Shown piece by piece: positions 47,231 to 59,844 of a stretch of 64,000 bases of DNA (position 1 is its first letter; the number at the start of each line of letters is the position of its first letter). A model generated the notes under the pieces. That model ran no database searches. It was not told the DNA's origin and saw nothing but the letters and a program-made list of their open reading frames with translations. The translations under genes were made by a program, and so were the position numbers. Source of the stretch: Silurus meridionalis. Taxonomy: Eukaryota; Chordata; Actinopteri; Siluriformes; Siluridae. The DNA is taken from the NCBI RefSeq assembly GCF_014805685.1, contig NC_060885.1, positions 30,724,632 through 30,788,631 on the forward strand, read 5' to 3'.

Positions 47231-47232
47231 AA

Positions 47233-47271
<39 letters not shown>

Positions 47272-47273
47272 AT
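47231..47273. repeat. (AAAT)n microsatellite
   Basis: AAAT tetranucleotides, about ten units. Confidence 0.95.
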
Positions 47274-47399
47274 AGAGAAAATTTCTGATGTTTGGTCACT
47301 ACACTAAAAATACTTTGTAACATCGTAAGTCTTTTTTTTCCTTAGTATTCGCTATATTTGAATTGAAAAATGGTTTTCATCTGAAGGGACAGTAAATAT

Positions 47400-47738
<339 letters not shown>

Positions 47739-47903
47739 TAATGGGCCTTTTGCAATCTTTTTAAAACATTTTTCAAATTGCCAATTATGTGTGCAACAGT
47801 AAATATTAAACAAACACTTATACATTGCTACAATCACACATTACCACTAATCGCCTCTTTTTCTCCATCTTTTTCTCACTTTTCTCTCTCCGGCTCTTTG
47901 CAG

Positions 47904-48053
47904 GGAGTGAACAGTATGTTTGAAGTGATCTTAATGGGAAACAACTCGGATCACTTCACCATCTCCCCCACGTCGGTGCAGGGCCGAGCTGATATCCGTG
48001 TGCGTGTGGCTGTGCCTCTGGATTTCGAGACTATCAGAAGCTACAGCTTCTCT
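47904..48053 (+). CDS. cdh23: cdh23 exon F (body of EC4)
   Basis: A 50-codon exon beginning GVNSMFEVILMGNNSDHF, then TISPTSVQGRADIRVRV, AVPLDFETIRSYSFS. The LDxE motif of EC4 is LDFE. NNS is a potential N-glycosylation site. The acceptor is ctttgcag and the donor TCT|gtaagt, the best donor context among these exons. The join to exon E gives DKDEGVNS, which is two residues shorter than the mammalian DKDENLGLNS as I remember it and restores the canonical DxDxGxN spacing. It is phase 0 at both ends. The intron before it is 12.3 kb. Confidence 0.94.
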
Positions 48054-50315
48054 GTAAGTAGACTATTGGTCTTATCCTAATCTGGCTCACATAATATTGA
48101 GTATTTATAAAATAAAAATAAAAAAATAGGGCAACTAAAATCTAAAACCGTCTTTGAAAAGTCTTTGAAAAGTTTTACTAGAACATTACTTATAAACAAA
48201 CATTTTAAGTACAGATGCCACTTCAGGTATAAAGCCAAGAAAAAACTGGAGAAAAAACTTGATCTTTTATTGGGACAATGAGACAAAACACTCGACCAAA
48301 GTTTATGGTGGCTTGAATATTATGAGAAATATGAGAAAAAAGTGAGTTCTTAAAATGTACCATTTTGCTGCATTACACATTAGAATAAAATGTGCTACTA
48401 AAAAGAAGAAAAAAAAAACAGTTGAACAATAAATAGATCTTGACTTTAGTTTTTTGTGGTTGTATCACAAGAATATTAGTCATATGCAAAAATGTTATGT
48501 GTAGACACATTTCAGGTATAAAGCAGTCAAATTGAAGTCAAGAAAAAACTTTTATTTGCACAACGAGACAAAACACTGAGCCAAAATGCCTTGAGGCTTA
48601 AATATTAAAAGGAGAATATCATTCAGAAACTCTGAAACTCCGTATAATTGCACTAGAGGCAGAATTCAGCATGCCAGAAAAGATAAATCGTATCCCAAAC
48701 CCAAAATTCAGGAGACATTTTCATGCCAGTTCAAGCAAAGTTCTCCAATGATCTCCAAATCTGAGATCTGAGAATAAATGACTAAACATAGGAAAAATAA
48801 AGAAATACAGTAATGAAAAATATTAAATGAATTGGCCAGAGTGCTGCAGAATTTCAGTTGGTGTTGGATTTTTGTTGCTTCTGTAGTCGGGGTGACTGGA
48901 GCACAGCCTAAAGCATCAGTTCGTCGTGTTTGAAGTGGCACGCTGCCGCTCTCAGAGGAGAAGTAAATTTAAGTTATGACTTGTCTCGAAGCTGAATTGG
49001 GTATAAAAACAGACATTTTATAGCCTTTTTTTGCAGTTGGAGATTTCTAGAAAACCTTGGCTCAGCTATCACTATTTGTGTCTGAGCCTTAAAGTCTTTC
49101 CCGATCGGAGTTAAGCGGCAACACTGCATTCCCAATGACTGCATTTAAATATTTAATGTTTTGAAGCTGTATGAATATATAGCCTCTGCTCTATTATGCA
49201 GTATATGTGGCATTTGGTTAGAATAGCTTTTTTTGTACACTGAATATATGACAGGACACTGAACTTAATGAAAGAACTACCAGGACTTTTCACGAAACGG
49301 CTTTTATATCCGTCCACTAACTACAAAGTTAATATTTCCCTAAGTGCTCAGACTTGTAGTTTTCCTTTTTTGGTCAAGCTGCAGCGTTTTAAACGTATTA
49401 AACGGAATCGTCCGTCAATCGTCCGTTTTCCCCTAGTGGTCTAGTGGTTAGGATGCGGCGCTCTCACCGCTGCGGCCCGGGTTCGATCCTAGGTCAGGGA
49501 ACCAACCCCAGCCACTCTTAGTGCGGTCCCAAGCCCGGATAAATGGGGAGGGTTGCATTAGGAAGGGCATCCAGCGTAAAAACATGTGCCAAATCAAACA
49601 TGCGGATGATCCGCTGTGGAGACCCCTAATGGGAGAAGTCGAAAGAAAGTTTAAATGGAATCGTCCGTCATAGTGACGGCGTCAGCGAGCGAGCGGCGTC
49701 ATTACCAAATCAGCTACATAGATGAATTAATTACACCGCACAACAAAGTTTCATTGCAATCTTGAATTTTGTCATGTTTTTTCTTATATTTGTGTCCAAA
49801 AGTTTTCTGCAGTCTGGGCATGCCCAGGCATGAAATCAGGCCATGTTGGAAGCTGTTCTGTGGAAGTATGCAGCCCGGGCATGCAAATCTCGGTTCTGTC
49901 AGTGACAAACACGGTGAAAGAAGTTTTTTACCTGGACATTGCTACAATGGAAAAACAATATCAGGGCAACTGGAATCCATCAATGCCTGCTGACTTCTGT
50001 TGGACACTGCAACGTGATGCACCAGACATTGAATATAATGAAAATCAGAAGCAAAACACTTTTAATTGTGTTGAACCTAAAAGGGTTTTAGAAACATAAA
50101 CACGATTAAATGCATTATTGCCGGTAAACAGTTAACTGTCTATTTTTCAGAATTCCTACGTGATGCAACAAAAACAAAACTATATTTGTGCATACCCAAT
50201 CAGCAAAAACTTTTTCAGGAAGCAAAACTTTTCCAAAAGATTGTTGTGCAGTGTTATTGATAATAAAAAGCTGTTCTTGATTATAAAACTTTCCGTAATT
50301 GTGATTTCCGTTCAG
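48054..50315 (+). other. cdh23: cdh23 intron F-G (2.26 kb)
   Basis: It begins gtaagtag. Its one clear feature is a nearly full-length tRNA-Glu-headed SINE with 18-bp flanking duplications. The rest is AT-rich and unremarkable. A short weak internal repetition is visible around 48.1-48.6 kb, where the cttttatt.gaca.tgagacaaaacac segment occurs twice. Confidence 0.85.
49430..49652 (+). mobile_element. tRNA-Glu-headed SINE, near full length
   Basis: The head (49430-49502) is a close copy of a tRNA-Glu(CTC): A box tagtggttagga, anticodon loop around gctctcacc, B box gggttcgatcc. It lacks the accuracy expected of a functional tRNA (T-arm and acceptor mismatches, no terminator right after) and runs straight into the SINE body (ccaaccccagccactct). 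The body ends in the tail gatccgctgtgg.gaccc, which matches the LINE ending seen at 12316-12376. The 18-base flanking repeats at 49400-49417 and 49653-49670 differ by one base. Confidence 0.9.
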
Positions 50316-50474
50316 CTGTATGCCAACGAGTCTGTGGCAGAGCACGTGGGCTTCGCTCAGGTCTTCATCGATCTGCTCAATGAGAATGACAACAGGCCTG
50401 TGTTCAGCCAACTGCTGTATAACATCAGCTTGCTGGAGAGCACAGCAACCGGAACATCACTAGTAAGAATCCAA
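50316..50474 (+). CDS. cdh23: cdh23 exon G (end of EC4, linker, start of EC5)
   Basis: A 53-codon exon beginning LYANESVAEHVGFAQVFIDL, then LNENDNRPVFSQLLYNISLL and ESTATGTSLVRIQ. It carries the EC4-EC5 linker NENDNRP and two sequons (NES, NIS). The acceptor is ccgttcag and the donor CAA|gtaagt. Twelve bases upstream lies a second in-frame donor-like site, CTA|gtaaga, whose use would remove VRIQ. The next exon, expected to start with an ATDND-like calcium motif, is not in the remaining 13.5 kb. It ends in phase 0. Confidence 0.93.
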
Positions 50475-51767
50475 GTAAGTACACACATCCACACACCCAC
50501 ACACACACCTTAACACCATCAAAAACAAGCTTTTCGGTGGAGATACATTACATGTGCAGTTTTCTTGTTTTGTTGGCTGTGATCTTTTATATGTTTGGAG
50601 GGCAACATTCTCTCTCATCTTAATTGTTTTTTTTAATCAACCGCCAATAAAAGATAGAAATGCATGGCATCTTAAGAGTATGTTTTAAATACTGAACAAC
50701 ATTTAAATAATGGCAGAAATGGCCAAATTGAGCACATAATATATATCAGTAGTCCCCGATTTACGATGGAGATGCGAACCTAGACCGCATCGTAACTTGA
50801 AATTGAGTTGCACACAGGAACACTTGCATACACACAGTCAAATCCCAAAGATAGAGGGAGAAATGCTTTATGTAAATACATTAATTATGAAAACAGAGAG
50901 AACTGAAGAAATAGAGGCTGCGATCAATACTGCAAGAATTCAACTTTGGTCCAGATTCTGACTGAAGTGCTGGAATATGTTTCATTATCCCGTGCTCAGT
51001 AAGGTCATTTCTATATCATCGTTACCATCAATAATGTAAAATGGGCAACACGTTCAGTGCAGGTGCTCATAACTTTTTATTTCGTCTTTAATTCACTCAC
51101 TTGTCCCCATTTGTCACAATAAGTGGAATAGAAATCAATACAGATCAGTAAAAAAAAAACTTCTTCAAGCGTATCATTGACCTTGTGATAGACACAGATT
51201 GAGACTGAATAGAATCTTAAATCATGCACTAGCCTTTATTAAAACAATCCTCAGCGTACAAATATATGTTTATTTGCTTTGTTTCTGTCTAAATATCATA
51301 AAATATGATTGTATTTTTTATTTATTTAGTTCTCTTTATCTGAGCTTTGCTTCAGAGCTCATCAAAAAGGCTAAATCCCAGAAAAACGAAGTTGCTGTAT
51401 TTTCCTGAAAGTGCATATCAATTCCTTGTCCATGTAGTTCCTCCTTCCCTTTAAGAACTCCTTTATCGCCCGACTGAAAAATGCATGAAAGCCTAACTTT
51501 GGTTGTTGAATGATCTTTTTTTTTTTTATCTTTCTCCGAGCATGTTGCAAGCCTGACTTCTGAAGTTGTTTTTCTTTACAATACACCATGTTTTCTAAGG
51601 AGTCCACTCAAGAACTTTTTTATCTCAGATACTCCACTCCTTTGTTCCTTTCACTGACTTACATTGAAAACTTTATGCTGGCTTTAAAAAACTAAAATGC
51701 ACCAGCAACAATTTATCAATGTTAACTCTGCCCTGTGTCTCAGCTGCCTGAACCTGTAGGACACAAA

Positions 51768-51922
51768 GACATTTGGCAAACGCCCTTATCCAAAGCGACT
51801 TACACTGATCTCATTCATACATCTGAGCAGCTATGAGATTAAGGGGAAAGAGTTGGCAGCTTAAAGTGGTTCGAATATGAACTCATGACCTTCTGATCCA
51901 AAGTCCACTGTACCACCTTCCT
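51768..51922 (-). mobile_element. L2-tailed SINE (family 1)
   Basis: A minus-strand copy: tail ttggcaaacgcccttatcc, body catctgagcagctatgagat, head atgaactcatgaccttctga. It is the first of three SINEs lying in a row in the same orientation. Confidence 0.78.
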
Positions 51923-51947
51923 ATATATATGAAATTGTTGTTTCTTT

Positions 51948-52112
51948 GCATATCCCGGTGATGTAGGAAGCTGGGGTCAGAGCTCATAGGCAGCCATTAA
52001 GTTAAGGGCTTTGCTAAGGGCCCTGAAAGTGGCAGCTTGGCAATACCGGGCTTGAACTGCCGACCAGTAACCCAAAGCCTTGACCACTGACCTACCACCT
52101 CCCCTCAGTAAC
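51948..52112 (-). mobile_element. SINE family 3 copy
   Basis: It shows taggaagctggggtcagagc, ggcagcttggcaataccggg and gaccactgacctaccacctc on the minus strand. Confidence 0.78.
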
Positions 52113-52140
52113 AGTGAAATTCTTTCCTCATATATATCTA

Positions 52141-52288
52141 AAGCTGGGGTCAGAGTGCAGAGACAGCGATGATATAGCGCTCCTGGAGCAGGGAGGATAA
52201 AGGGCCTTGCTCAAGGGCCAAAAAGTGGCAGCTTGGTGGTGCTGGGGTTTGAACTCCCAACCTTCTGTTCAGTAACCCAGAGCCTTAA
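52141..52288 (-). mobile_element. SINE family 3 copy
   Basis: It shows aagctggggtcagagtgcag, gggccttgctcaagggccaa and gaactcccaaccttctgttc on the minus strand. It follows the neighbouring family 3 copy in the same direction with about 30 bases between. Confidence 0.78.
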
Positions 52289-52722
52289 CAGACAAACATT
52301 TCTGTTTGCGTGGGGCCCAAGCGTGGGGTTTAAGAGAATGTCTCAAAAGAAACATCTAATCAGTAATTGAAATTAAATTAACCCTAAATGAGTACTAACT
52401 GAGCACCATGATGGCTGATTGGTATTTTTAATCCAGTTAAAATTTGAATTAAATATATTTGCAGTAGCAGAACAGGAACTCGACAGGAATGATCTTTCCC
52501 AATGTTAGATTCGTGAAGTGAATCTGTATTTTCAGTATATGTAAAAGAAAGCATTGCTCTTTGTTAAAGAAACCTCAGTTCTCGTATTTTGATGGTATAT
52601 TAAAGCACATTGACTCAGTAATAACTTGTAGTGTTGATATGTTTGTATGAATTTGCTGCATGTGCAGTAACAGCAGCTTGTGTATGTCAGTCTGTTAGCA
52701 CTGTGTAACTCCTTCTCAGACA

Positions 52723-52727
<5 letters not shown>

Positions 52728-52766
<39 letters not shown>
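52728..52766. repeat. (CT)n microsatellite
   Basis: A CT run of about 39 bases. Confidence 0.95.
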
Positions 52767-52769
<3 letters not shown>

Positions 52770-53528
52770 CTCTATTCCCACTCCCCACTTAATTCCAAGC
52801 ACCACCTGTAAAAGGTTTAATGCCTGGTTTTTAAACAGCTGATTGATTCTTATTGTTTCCATTCATGTTCCATAGTAGCTTTCCATCAATCCATCGCCAT
52901 CACTTAAGATATAAACGGCGAAAATAATAATTCTGCTTCACGATGTCCTCTATATGCGGCATGCTGAATCGCTTTTGATTTGCAGCAGGACGGCAAACCA
53001 CTCGGGTCACATTAGATCATTCGCAATGGAGAAGCAAGCAGATGTAGAGCCAGACTTGTAAATAATACATGAGAGTTGTTGTAATGTCATGTTTCCCCCA
53101 CTAATGGACAACTCATATTCATTCCAAGATGCTTTTGCCCTATATATGCCTTATCTAGCCTGTTGGCCATATTATTGCAATGAGTTATCTTTAGAGAGCC
53201 AGTATTTCAAACAGTGGTCATGGATAAGGATCTGTGCTAGTGGCCAGAATGTTGTATATCCATCTTACTTTTTTCCACAGTAGCTCTAGGTAATATTTAC
53301 CAAAACTGTTTTTTCTCTTAGCAATGCCTAAAATATTCACATCGATACTCTAACATAGAGCAGCGTATGCTTACCATGTGTATTCTTTGGGTTTCCTGTC
53401 AAAAGAAATAGTACATACATTTAAGACTGATATTATGTATTTTTACAAATGCCGTATCTAGAGTTCTGCTTGAAAGCTTGAAAATGAAATTTTTGCACCA
53501 CTCTTATCATAAACGATGCATTCAAATC

Positions 53529-54085
53529 CAGTGGCGGGCCGTGCATTTCATACCCAGGTCTTCAGTGGTGTCTTACCTGAATCAACCAATCTCTTATTAC
53601 CATCATTATGACACACAGCTATAGAAACCATCAATATTATAAAGAAACACATTATAACAGAGTGCTCCATCACAGACAGGAATGAATGCCATTACCAAAG
53701 CAAGGAACCCAATTAACACAATTCAACAAGTCTCCTTTCACTGCAGCCACAGCTGCGCTGCCTGCAAACATCAGCTCTAGCAGAAACATTGATATTAACC
53801 TCATAAAATGACCCCGGGTTTTCCGTGCATTTTTTCTGTTCATTATGGTTTTCCGGGGGGTTAAAAATAAAGGCAAATTGTGTGTCTTTTGGGCAAAATC
53901 TACAAGAAAGAAAATTTGAACGTGTTAATGGTTTACTATTAAATCCAAACAAATATATTTGATCTTGTGCAGTTTGCTACAGATGCGGTTTGCAAGCTCT
54001 GACTGGTGCGCTCTCTGTCCACCCAATCAAACGTCGTGAAAATGCCAACGTTATTGTACGCCTGCTAGATGGCCCCAGAGTCACC
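53529..54085 (+). mobile_element. cagtggcggg-ended dispersed element
   Basis: It begins cagtggcgggccgtgcattt and shows ttaccatcattatgacac, ccatcacagacaggaatg, caagtctcctttcactgcag and agcagaaacattgatatta. It is the best-preserved left end of the four-copy family. The right end is not defined. Confidence 0.7.
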
Positions 54086-55162
54086 AACTCGAAATATGAA
54101 GATAATAGACTATTTGGAATCATTTAAATGTATTTCTGAAAAAAAATATTTAGTAAAACCCTTAAAGGCCATTGATTCAGGCAAAATATCGCATCTAATA
54201 AAGAAAGTAACCAGTATAACAGTGATGTGTTTAGACGGGTAATTTCATCTCTCTCTTTTACCACTAAGCAAGGTAGAACAGCATCGTTACAATCTTAATT
54301 CTTGGTATCTGACAGCATTCACTCATCCGAACCGACTCTCATTAGCGCTTAACAATGTTTAATTACTGTTGTTTCCGAATAATCTGCCATTGTAATCGTT
54401 TTCCCATTTAGCCCACGGCCTGTTTAGCATCTTATCTGGCCATTAAAAATGTCTTACTTTATGCTATTAATCAAGTGTAGTTGATCCGGTAGCGGAGACC
54501 TGATTCTGCTCAGGGAGAAGATCATAAAACAGTGGTGCTTTTTACGACTGACATAAAACTGCTGCTGTTTTACAGGGTTGTGGACATTGAGTGCGGTGTT
54601 AAACCGTGTTAGATGACCTTTAATTTGAAGTCTTGTTAATGGCTTTATATGGAGGACGATTCACCTCTGGGTTAATACAGTCTCGGAATAAAGCCTGGAA
54701 GATGGAGGGAAATTAGCATTCATTCATCTCACACATGAAGGTTAACTGTACTGAGTAGTTTGTCACAATATTATGCTACCTGTGGCATTTAGCACAGTGG
54801 AATGTGGGTTTTTTTCTGTTTTAAAAAAATGTCTATTCACATTTCCTTGTTTATTCTGTCAGGTCAGTGTACAATAGTACATTATCTTCTTCTAAGCTTT
54901 TAGTTTAGTTTAAAAGCAGTAATTCTGATAAAGTTATTGAACAAAAAAAAAAAGGGAAAATAATTTATGTTCTATTGAGTTTTTCAGACAATCTTTAATC
55001 AACAATCCCAGCTACATATTATTACCATCTTGAAGTTTCATTAATTTTTGTAAAGTTTTTCCTTGAAACATATTATTCAGTAGATTCCACAACATTACCA
55101 TGAACATGAGAAACCCAAGCATATCTGGACCCATGTTTCAAATTATTTTGGACCTATATTAG

Positions 55163-56220
55163 TCAAGTCAAGTCAAAAGTCAAGTCAAGTCAAGTCAAGT
55201 CAAGTCAAGTCAAGTCTATTTCTATAGCGCTTTTTACAACAGACATTGTCTCAAAGCAACATAATTTTAAGATTCAAGGTGAACGATGTGTATTTATCCC
55301 TGATAAACAGCTGTGGCGACTGTGGCAAGGAAAAACTCCCTTAGATGTTATGAGGAAGAAACCTTGAGAGGAACCAGACTCAAAAGGGAACCCTTGGGTG
55401 ACACCAAGAGTGTGATTATAGTCTTTAAACAATACAGAACACTGAAGAGTGAGAACTAACATGAGCACTGGAATGTAAGATTATGAGTAATGTACTTTCT
55501 ACAGTCTTTTACAGTAATTTGTGGTTATGGAACCAGGAGCTACTGAGCAACTCATAAAATAGCTCAACGGTTGAGCTCATCACAGATCCAACACCAGCTT
55601 CTCCATGCCAGAGCCTTTAAACACTCCAAGAGGTCCAGTGTCCAAACTCCACATGAAGTGGGATCCAAATGGTTCAGGTCGTTTGCGGGGTCGGCATCTA
55701 ATTCTTTAAAGGTCCACAATCTTCATGAGGTGGGACGTGACTGGCGCAACCTCAGGATGTTTCGGGATGGGTAGAGAAAGATAAGCAGTGGAAAGGAATT
55801 AGCATAGCTGCTGTTCATAATATTAACAAGCACAAGTAGCTAATGTGCATTTGATCAGATGTACTGGAGCACAAGGTTATGATATGTGATGTGTGTTATG
55901 TGTAGGCTTTGCTAATAAGATATGTTTTAATCTGCACTTAAACTATGAGAGTGTGTCTGAGCCACAAACACTGTCAGGAAGACTTTTCCAAAGTTTAGGA
56001 GCTAAATGTGAGAATGTTTCACCACCATCAGTGGACTTTGCTATTCTAGGAACTACTAGATGTCCGGAGTTTTGAGATCTCAGGGAGCATTACCGATTGT
56101 AGGGTGTTAGAAGACTGGAAAAATAAATGGGAGCTAAACCATTTAGGGCTTTATAAGTAGCAGTAGTTTGTAGTCAATTGGAAACTTAACATGTAGCCAG
56201 TGTAGGGATGATAAGATTGG
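55163..56220 (+). mobile_element. Long TCAAG-headed dispersed element
   Basis: It opens with a (TCAAG)n tract and ctatttctatagcgctttt, then the caaggaaaaactcccttag and gaaaccttgagaggaacc segments. It continues without a break through gagccacaaacactgtcagg and aaccatttagggctttataa to about 56220. At about 1.06 kb it is the longest form of this repeat here. The last third resembles the fragment at 14685-14960. Confidence 0.72.
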
Positions 56221-56240
56221 GGTTATTAATTTATTAAAAT

Positions 56241-57420
56241 AAGAGGTGTAAAGAGTTCTTGAAAATCATACTTTAGTAAAAGAATAGACACCTTAATGCA
56301 AAAGTTAAAAGTCACCAATTCCATTATAGTTTGAGTAAAAGTCTTTAAGTATCTGATTTGAACAGTTCTTGAGTATTCGACTCATATGAAACGTAGGCTC
56401 AAAAGATGCACTTGTCCTCAACACCAAGACAGATTTGTGGTTTTATTTCCTAAAATACAAAAACGAATTGTACACCTCAACACTGCATTAAGCAAGGTAA
56501 ACACAACAGCCACATCAACATGCCAGAATGCAATAAAAAAAAGACAGTAGTAAAGCAATCTTTTAAAAAGGTATCTTCAATTAACAAATAAAATGATAGG
56601 ATCATGTCACACAGTAAAAGAACTGTTAATAAATAAAATGTATTAAATACTTTAAAATAACGTAAATATAGTAAACCCAAATACTGTCTGATATGCGAAA
56701 TGTAATTGGTAACCGTCATTGTCAATTAAATATAGTAAAACTAGAATGCAGCCCAAAAATTACTTAAGTACAGTAACCAGAGGTGGAAAGATTTTCAAAA
56801 TATTCTACTCAAGTGAATGGATGGTTACTTCAATGAAATCTTACCTCAATACAAGTGAAGTTACCAGCCTAAAAACCAACTCAAGTAAAAGTTAAAAGTA
56901 GCTCATAGTCAAATTTGACTAAGGGTGGGGGTGCAATAACAACAACAAATCTAATAAAAAAAATACAGTCTATAACTTAAATCTAATGTAGGTTATGCAC
57001 TTTTGCAGCAAAAAAACAATCTCCTGTTCGAATGTTATTTATGATAATGCGAGAAATCGCAAATGCAAATTCAGAATTCAGGCAGTGAGCTCATGCACTG
57101 AACTTTCGATTCGACGACATTTTGCTTTCAGCTGGATCTGCATTTCTGGCATATGTCTTGTCTTGTCTAGTTTCCAGCTTGCAATTTTTTCCCCTTGCAT
57201 TATTTTGATTATTATTTTTTTCATTCAGTAACGGATATGATTTAAAATGTAGTTAAGTGCAATACTTAAAACATACTTTAGTAAAAATTACAGATTATAA
57301 AAACTGTTTTCAAAAGTAGAAATACACAAAAAACTACTCAGTAACACAAGTAAATGTAATTTGTTGCTTTCCACCTCTGACAGTAACAAATTACATTTAT
57401 TCAAATCTTTTACACCACTG
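56241..57420. mobile_element. Outer hAT-like element of a nested pair
   Basis: The left end aagaggtgtaaagagttct and right end aatcttttacaccactg are inverted relatives of the ends at 30876-32091. Internal segments (ctcaacaccaag, acacctcaacactgcatta, atcaacatgccagaatgc) occur in the reverse orientation to that copy. A second element (56778-57379) is inserted within it. No clear outer target duplication was found. Confidence 0.75.
56778..57379. mobile_element. Inner hAT-like element, perfect 8-bp TSD
   Basis: The ends cagaggtggaaagatttt and gttgctttccacctctg share a 13-base inverted repeat. The flanking octamer acagtaac is exact at 56770-56777 and 57380-57387. The interior is AT-rich with no coding frame. 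Confidence 0.88.
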
Positions 57421-57764
57421 TCATAAATGTCATTATTTATTTATTTTTTTAACAGCAATACCGAGTATCATACTATATGTTCACATACTGTATATCCAAA
57501 TCACTGATCATTAATGAAATCTGATCATAGTAATTAATGATTTCATTGAACTAGAACTAACTTCCAATCTTTTATTTATTATAATTTTTTTAACAAATGA
57601 ATGCAAAATGATAAAACACGGCCTTTGCATGACATCTTTAGTTTAAGCTTTGGCAAACAGGCATGGTCAAAAGTCAATGTGAAATTTTGTCTTATCGGTG
57701 ATGGCTTGCCTGATAGAGTGAATCATATAACTCGAGGCAACATGATGTTTATAAGATTGCTAAA

Positions 57765-58350
57765 TACACTATATGGCAAAAGTATTGGAACACCTGACCT
57801 TTTCAGCCTGTGTTTTTCTTCGGATGCAGTAGAATTACATTTCCCCTTTACTTAAACTAGGAGGCCCAAACCTGTTCCTGCATAACAATGCACAAAGCCA
57901 GCTCTAAGAGCATATCGGTTAAAAAGGTAGATCTCCTGTTATAGAGCTCAGATCTCTACTGGACCTATATCAGTCACCTGTATCAGTACCTGGCTTTGCT
58001 AACATCTGAGGAGGTGAATTAGTTCAAATCTCCACAAACACACACCAAAATCTAGTAGAAAATCTTCCCGGAAGAGTGGAGGTTATTATAGAAGAAAATG
58101 GGGACTGAATATGAAATGGGATGTTTGAAAAGCACATAGATTGGGGACATTTAATGAATTTGGCAGACAGCAACATGCAACTATGCAGTTCAGGGTTAAG
58201 GGCCTTGCTCAAGAGCCCACAGTTGCAGCTTGGGTTAGTAGTGCTGGGATTTAACCTTGTGACCTTCGGATCCAGCGTCCAATGACTAAACTACCTCTCA
58301 GATATCAAATTTATGGTCAGATGTGCACAAACACTTGTTCATGTAGTGTA
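57765..58350 (+). mobile_element. Tc1-like non-autonomous relic with nested SINE
   Basis: The left end tacactatatggcaaaagta and the right end cttgttcatgtagtgta are inverted relatives, each bounded by TA. Internal segments ggcccaaacctgttcctgca, caaaatctagtagaaaatct and ggaagagtggaggttattat match the relic at 4462-4850. A SINE (58147-58303) interrupts it near the right end. No transposase frame remains. Confidence 0.8.
58147..58303 (-). mobile_element. L2-tailed SINE (family 1) nested in a Tc1-like relic
   Basis: It shows tgaatttggcagacagcaa, gggttaagggccttgctcaa and gtgctgggatttaaccttgt on the minus strand. It interrupts the right end of the element at 57765-58350. Confidence 0.78.
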
Positions 58351-59844
58351 TAGTTAAGAGGTATTTACTTCCTTAACTACTTCTGATGGAGAATTATTTT
58401 ATTGGATTTTAATTGGATTCACCATTAAGGAGACGCTATTCGACCATTAAGTGTTTTAGATTTAATATTCAATGGATTATTTTTAATGATCGTTTCATCC
58501 CAGTCAGACTTGAGGCAGGTCTTGAGTCTATCCATGAAAAACTTAGTTGTATACGGCAGTTAAAAGTTTCATTTTATTTGTGATTCTTTTTCTAGACAAC
58601 TCCTTAAATCAGTAAACTTATCCAAACTTCCCCTTGTGTTGAACTTGACCTAAATGTATTATATGCACTTCCTGTCTGAAAAGCATGTTGTGTTTTTTTT
58701 TTAAATATATAAAAAATCTAGGACATGGTTCAGATAAAGGGTGAAGTCAAGATCCCTGCTGCACACTGCACACTGTCGATGGCTAATAAGGCCCTCGCGC
58801 TATTTGTTTGCCTCTCGGTTGCGTTGCCGAATTGAAACTATAGAGCGCTTCGGAAATGCCGTACACGTTCTGGCACAAGGGCTGGGTTTTACAATGAGAA
58901 TACGAAGTCGTAATTTGTTGTCTGCTTGAACCACTTTTTGTTTGTGATTGTTCTCGATTTATTCATTTACTCAATGCTGCACAGTTTAAATATTTACACG
59001 TTGCTGGAGGTTTGTTATGGCTAGCATTATCATGTAGCAGAGACGAAGGAGCCATATGGTTGCTTTCACGTACTCACTTAGATGCTAATTTGGGCTAATA
59101 TGTAAATGGAACTGCGCAGGAACACAGGAAATGGAATGGCTTTTAGTTATTTATACCCAGGACACACTGGATATCTATAAGGCTGCATTGTTAACTTGTT
59201 CCTCTATTCTAAATGGAGAGAAGGTTAAGTGAGGAAGTGAGCTGTGGCATTATCTTTAGCATTTAGTTGACTTTTTGTAGCATTGTCAAGTGGTCTTATA
59301 CAGTACTTGTGCTTTTAGGTTTGTGCAGTTTTTCACACCGTGTTTGTGTTCATCACTTTTAACATTGCTGATCATTATAAATATTTATAGTGATTTACAG
59401 TGTGTGTGTGTGTTGGCTCTCCTGAGGCTGCAGAACCCTGGATCTCCTCATATCTCTGAAATTGCTCTGTCCTCTCCCTCCCCCCCAACCCCCAGACTGG
59501 AGTTTGTTTGCATTCATCCATCTCTTATCAACTTCCTTTCCTTTTTCACTTTCTTTATTCCCCTGTATCCATTATATCGCTAATGGGTTTCTGTCCCTGT
59601 GTGTGTATCTGTTTGAATCTTTGTTTGTATGGTGTTTGGTGATGTTTGTTGTAGTTTGTGTGTGGCAGCCCTACATGGGAATGGAGGTTGGGGATTTTGT
59701 CCATTCTGTCCAAACAAATGAGTGTGTGCTATATAGTGGGAAACATGAAGCTACAGATTTCTGTATAAAATCAAATAAAAGCTTACTATTTTGTCTGAGA
59801 CGGTGTGTCTGCTGATACTTGTCATGACCCTGCCCTTTCTTCAT

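Noticed and set aside
49430..49502. A tRNA-Glu gene
   Set aside because: It matches tRNA-Glu but carries mismatches in the acceptor and T arm, lacks a terminator directly after, and continues into a SINE body and LINE-like tail with target duplications outside the whole unit.
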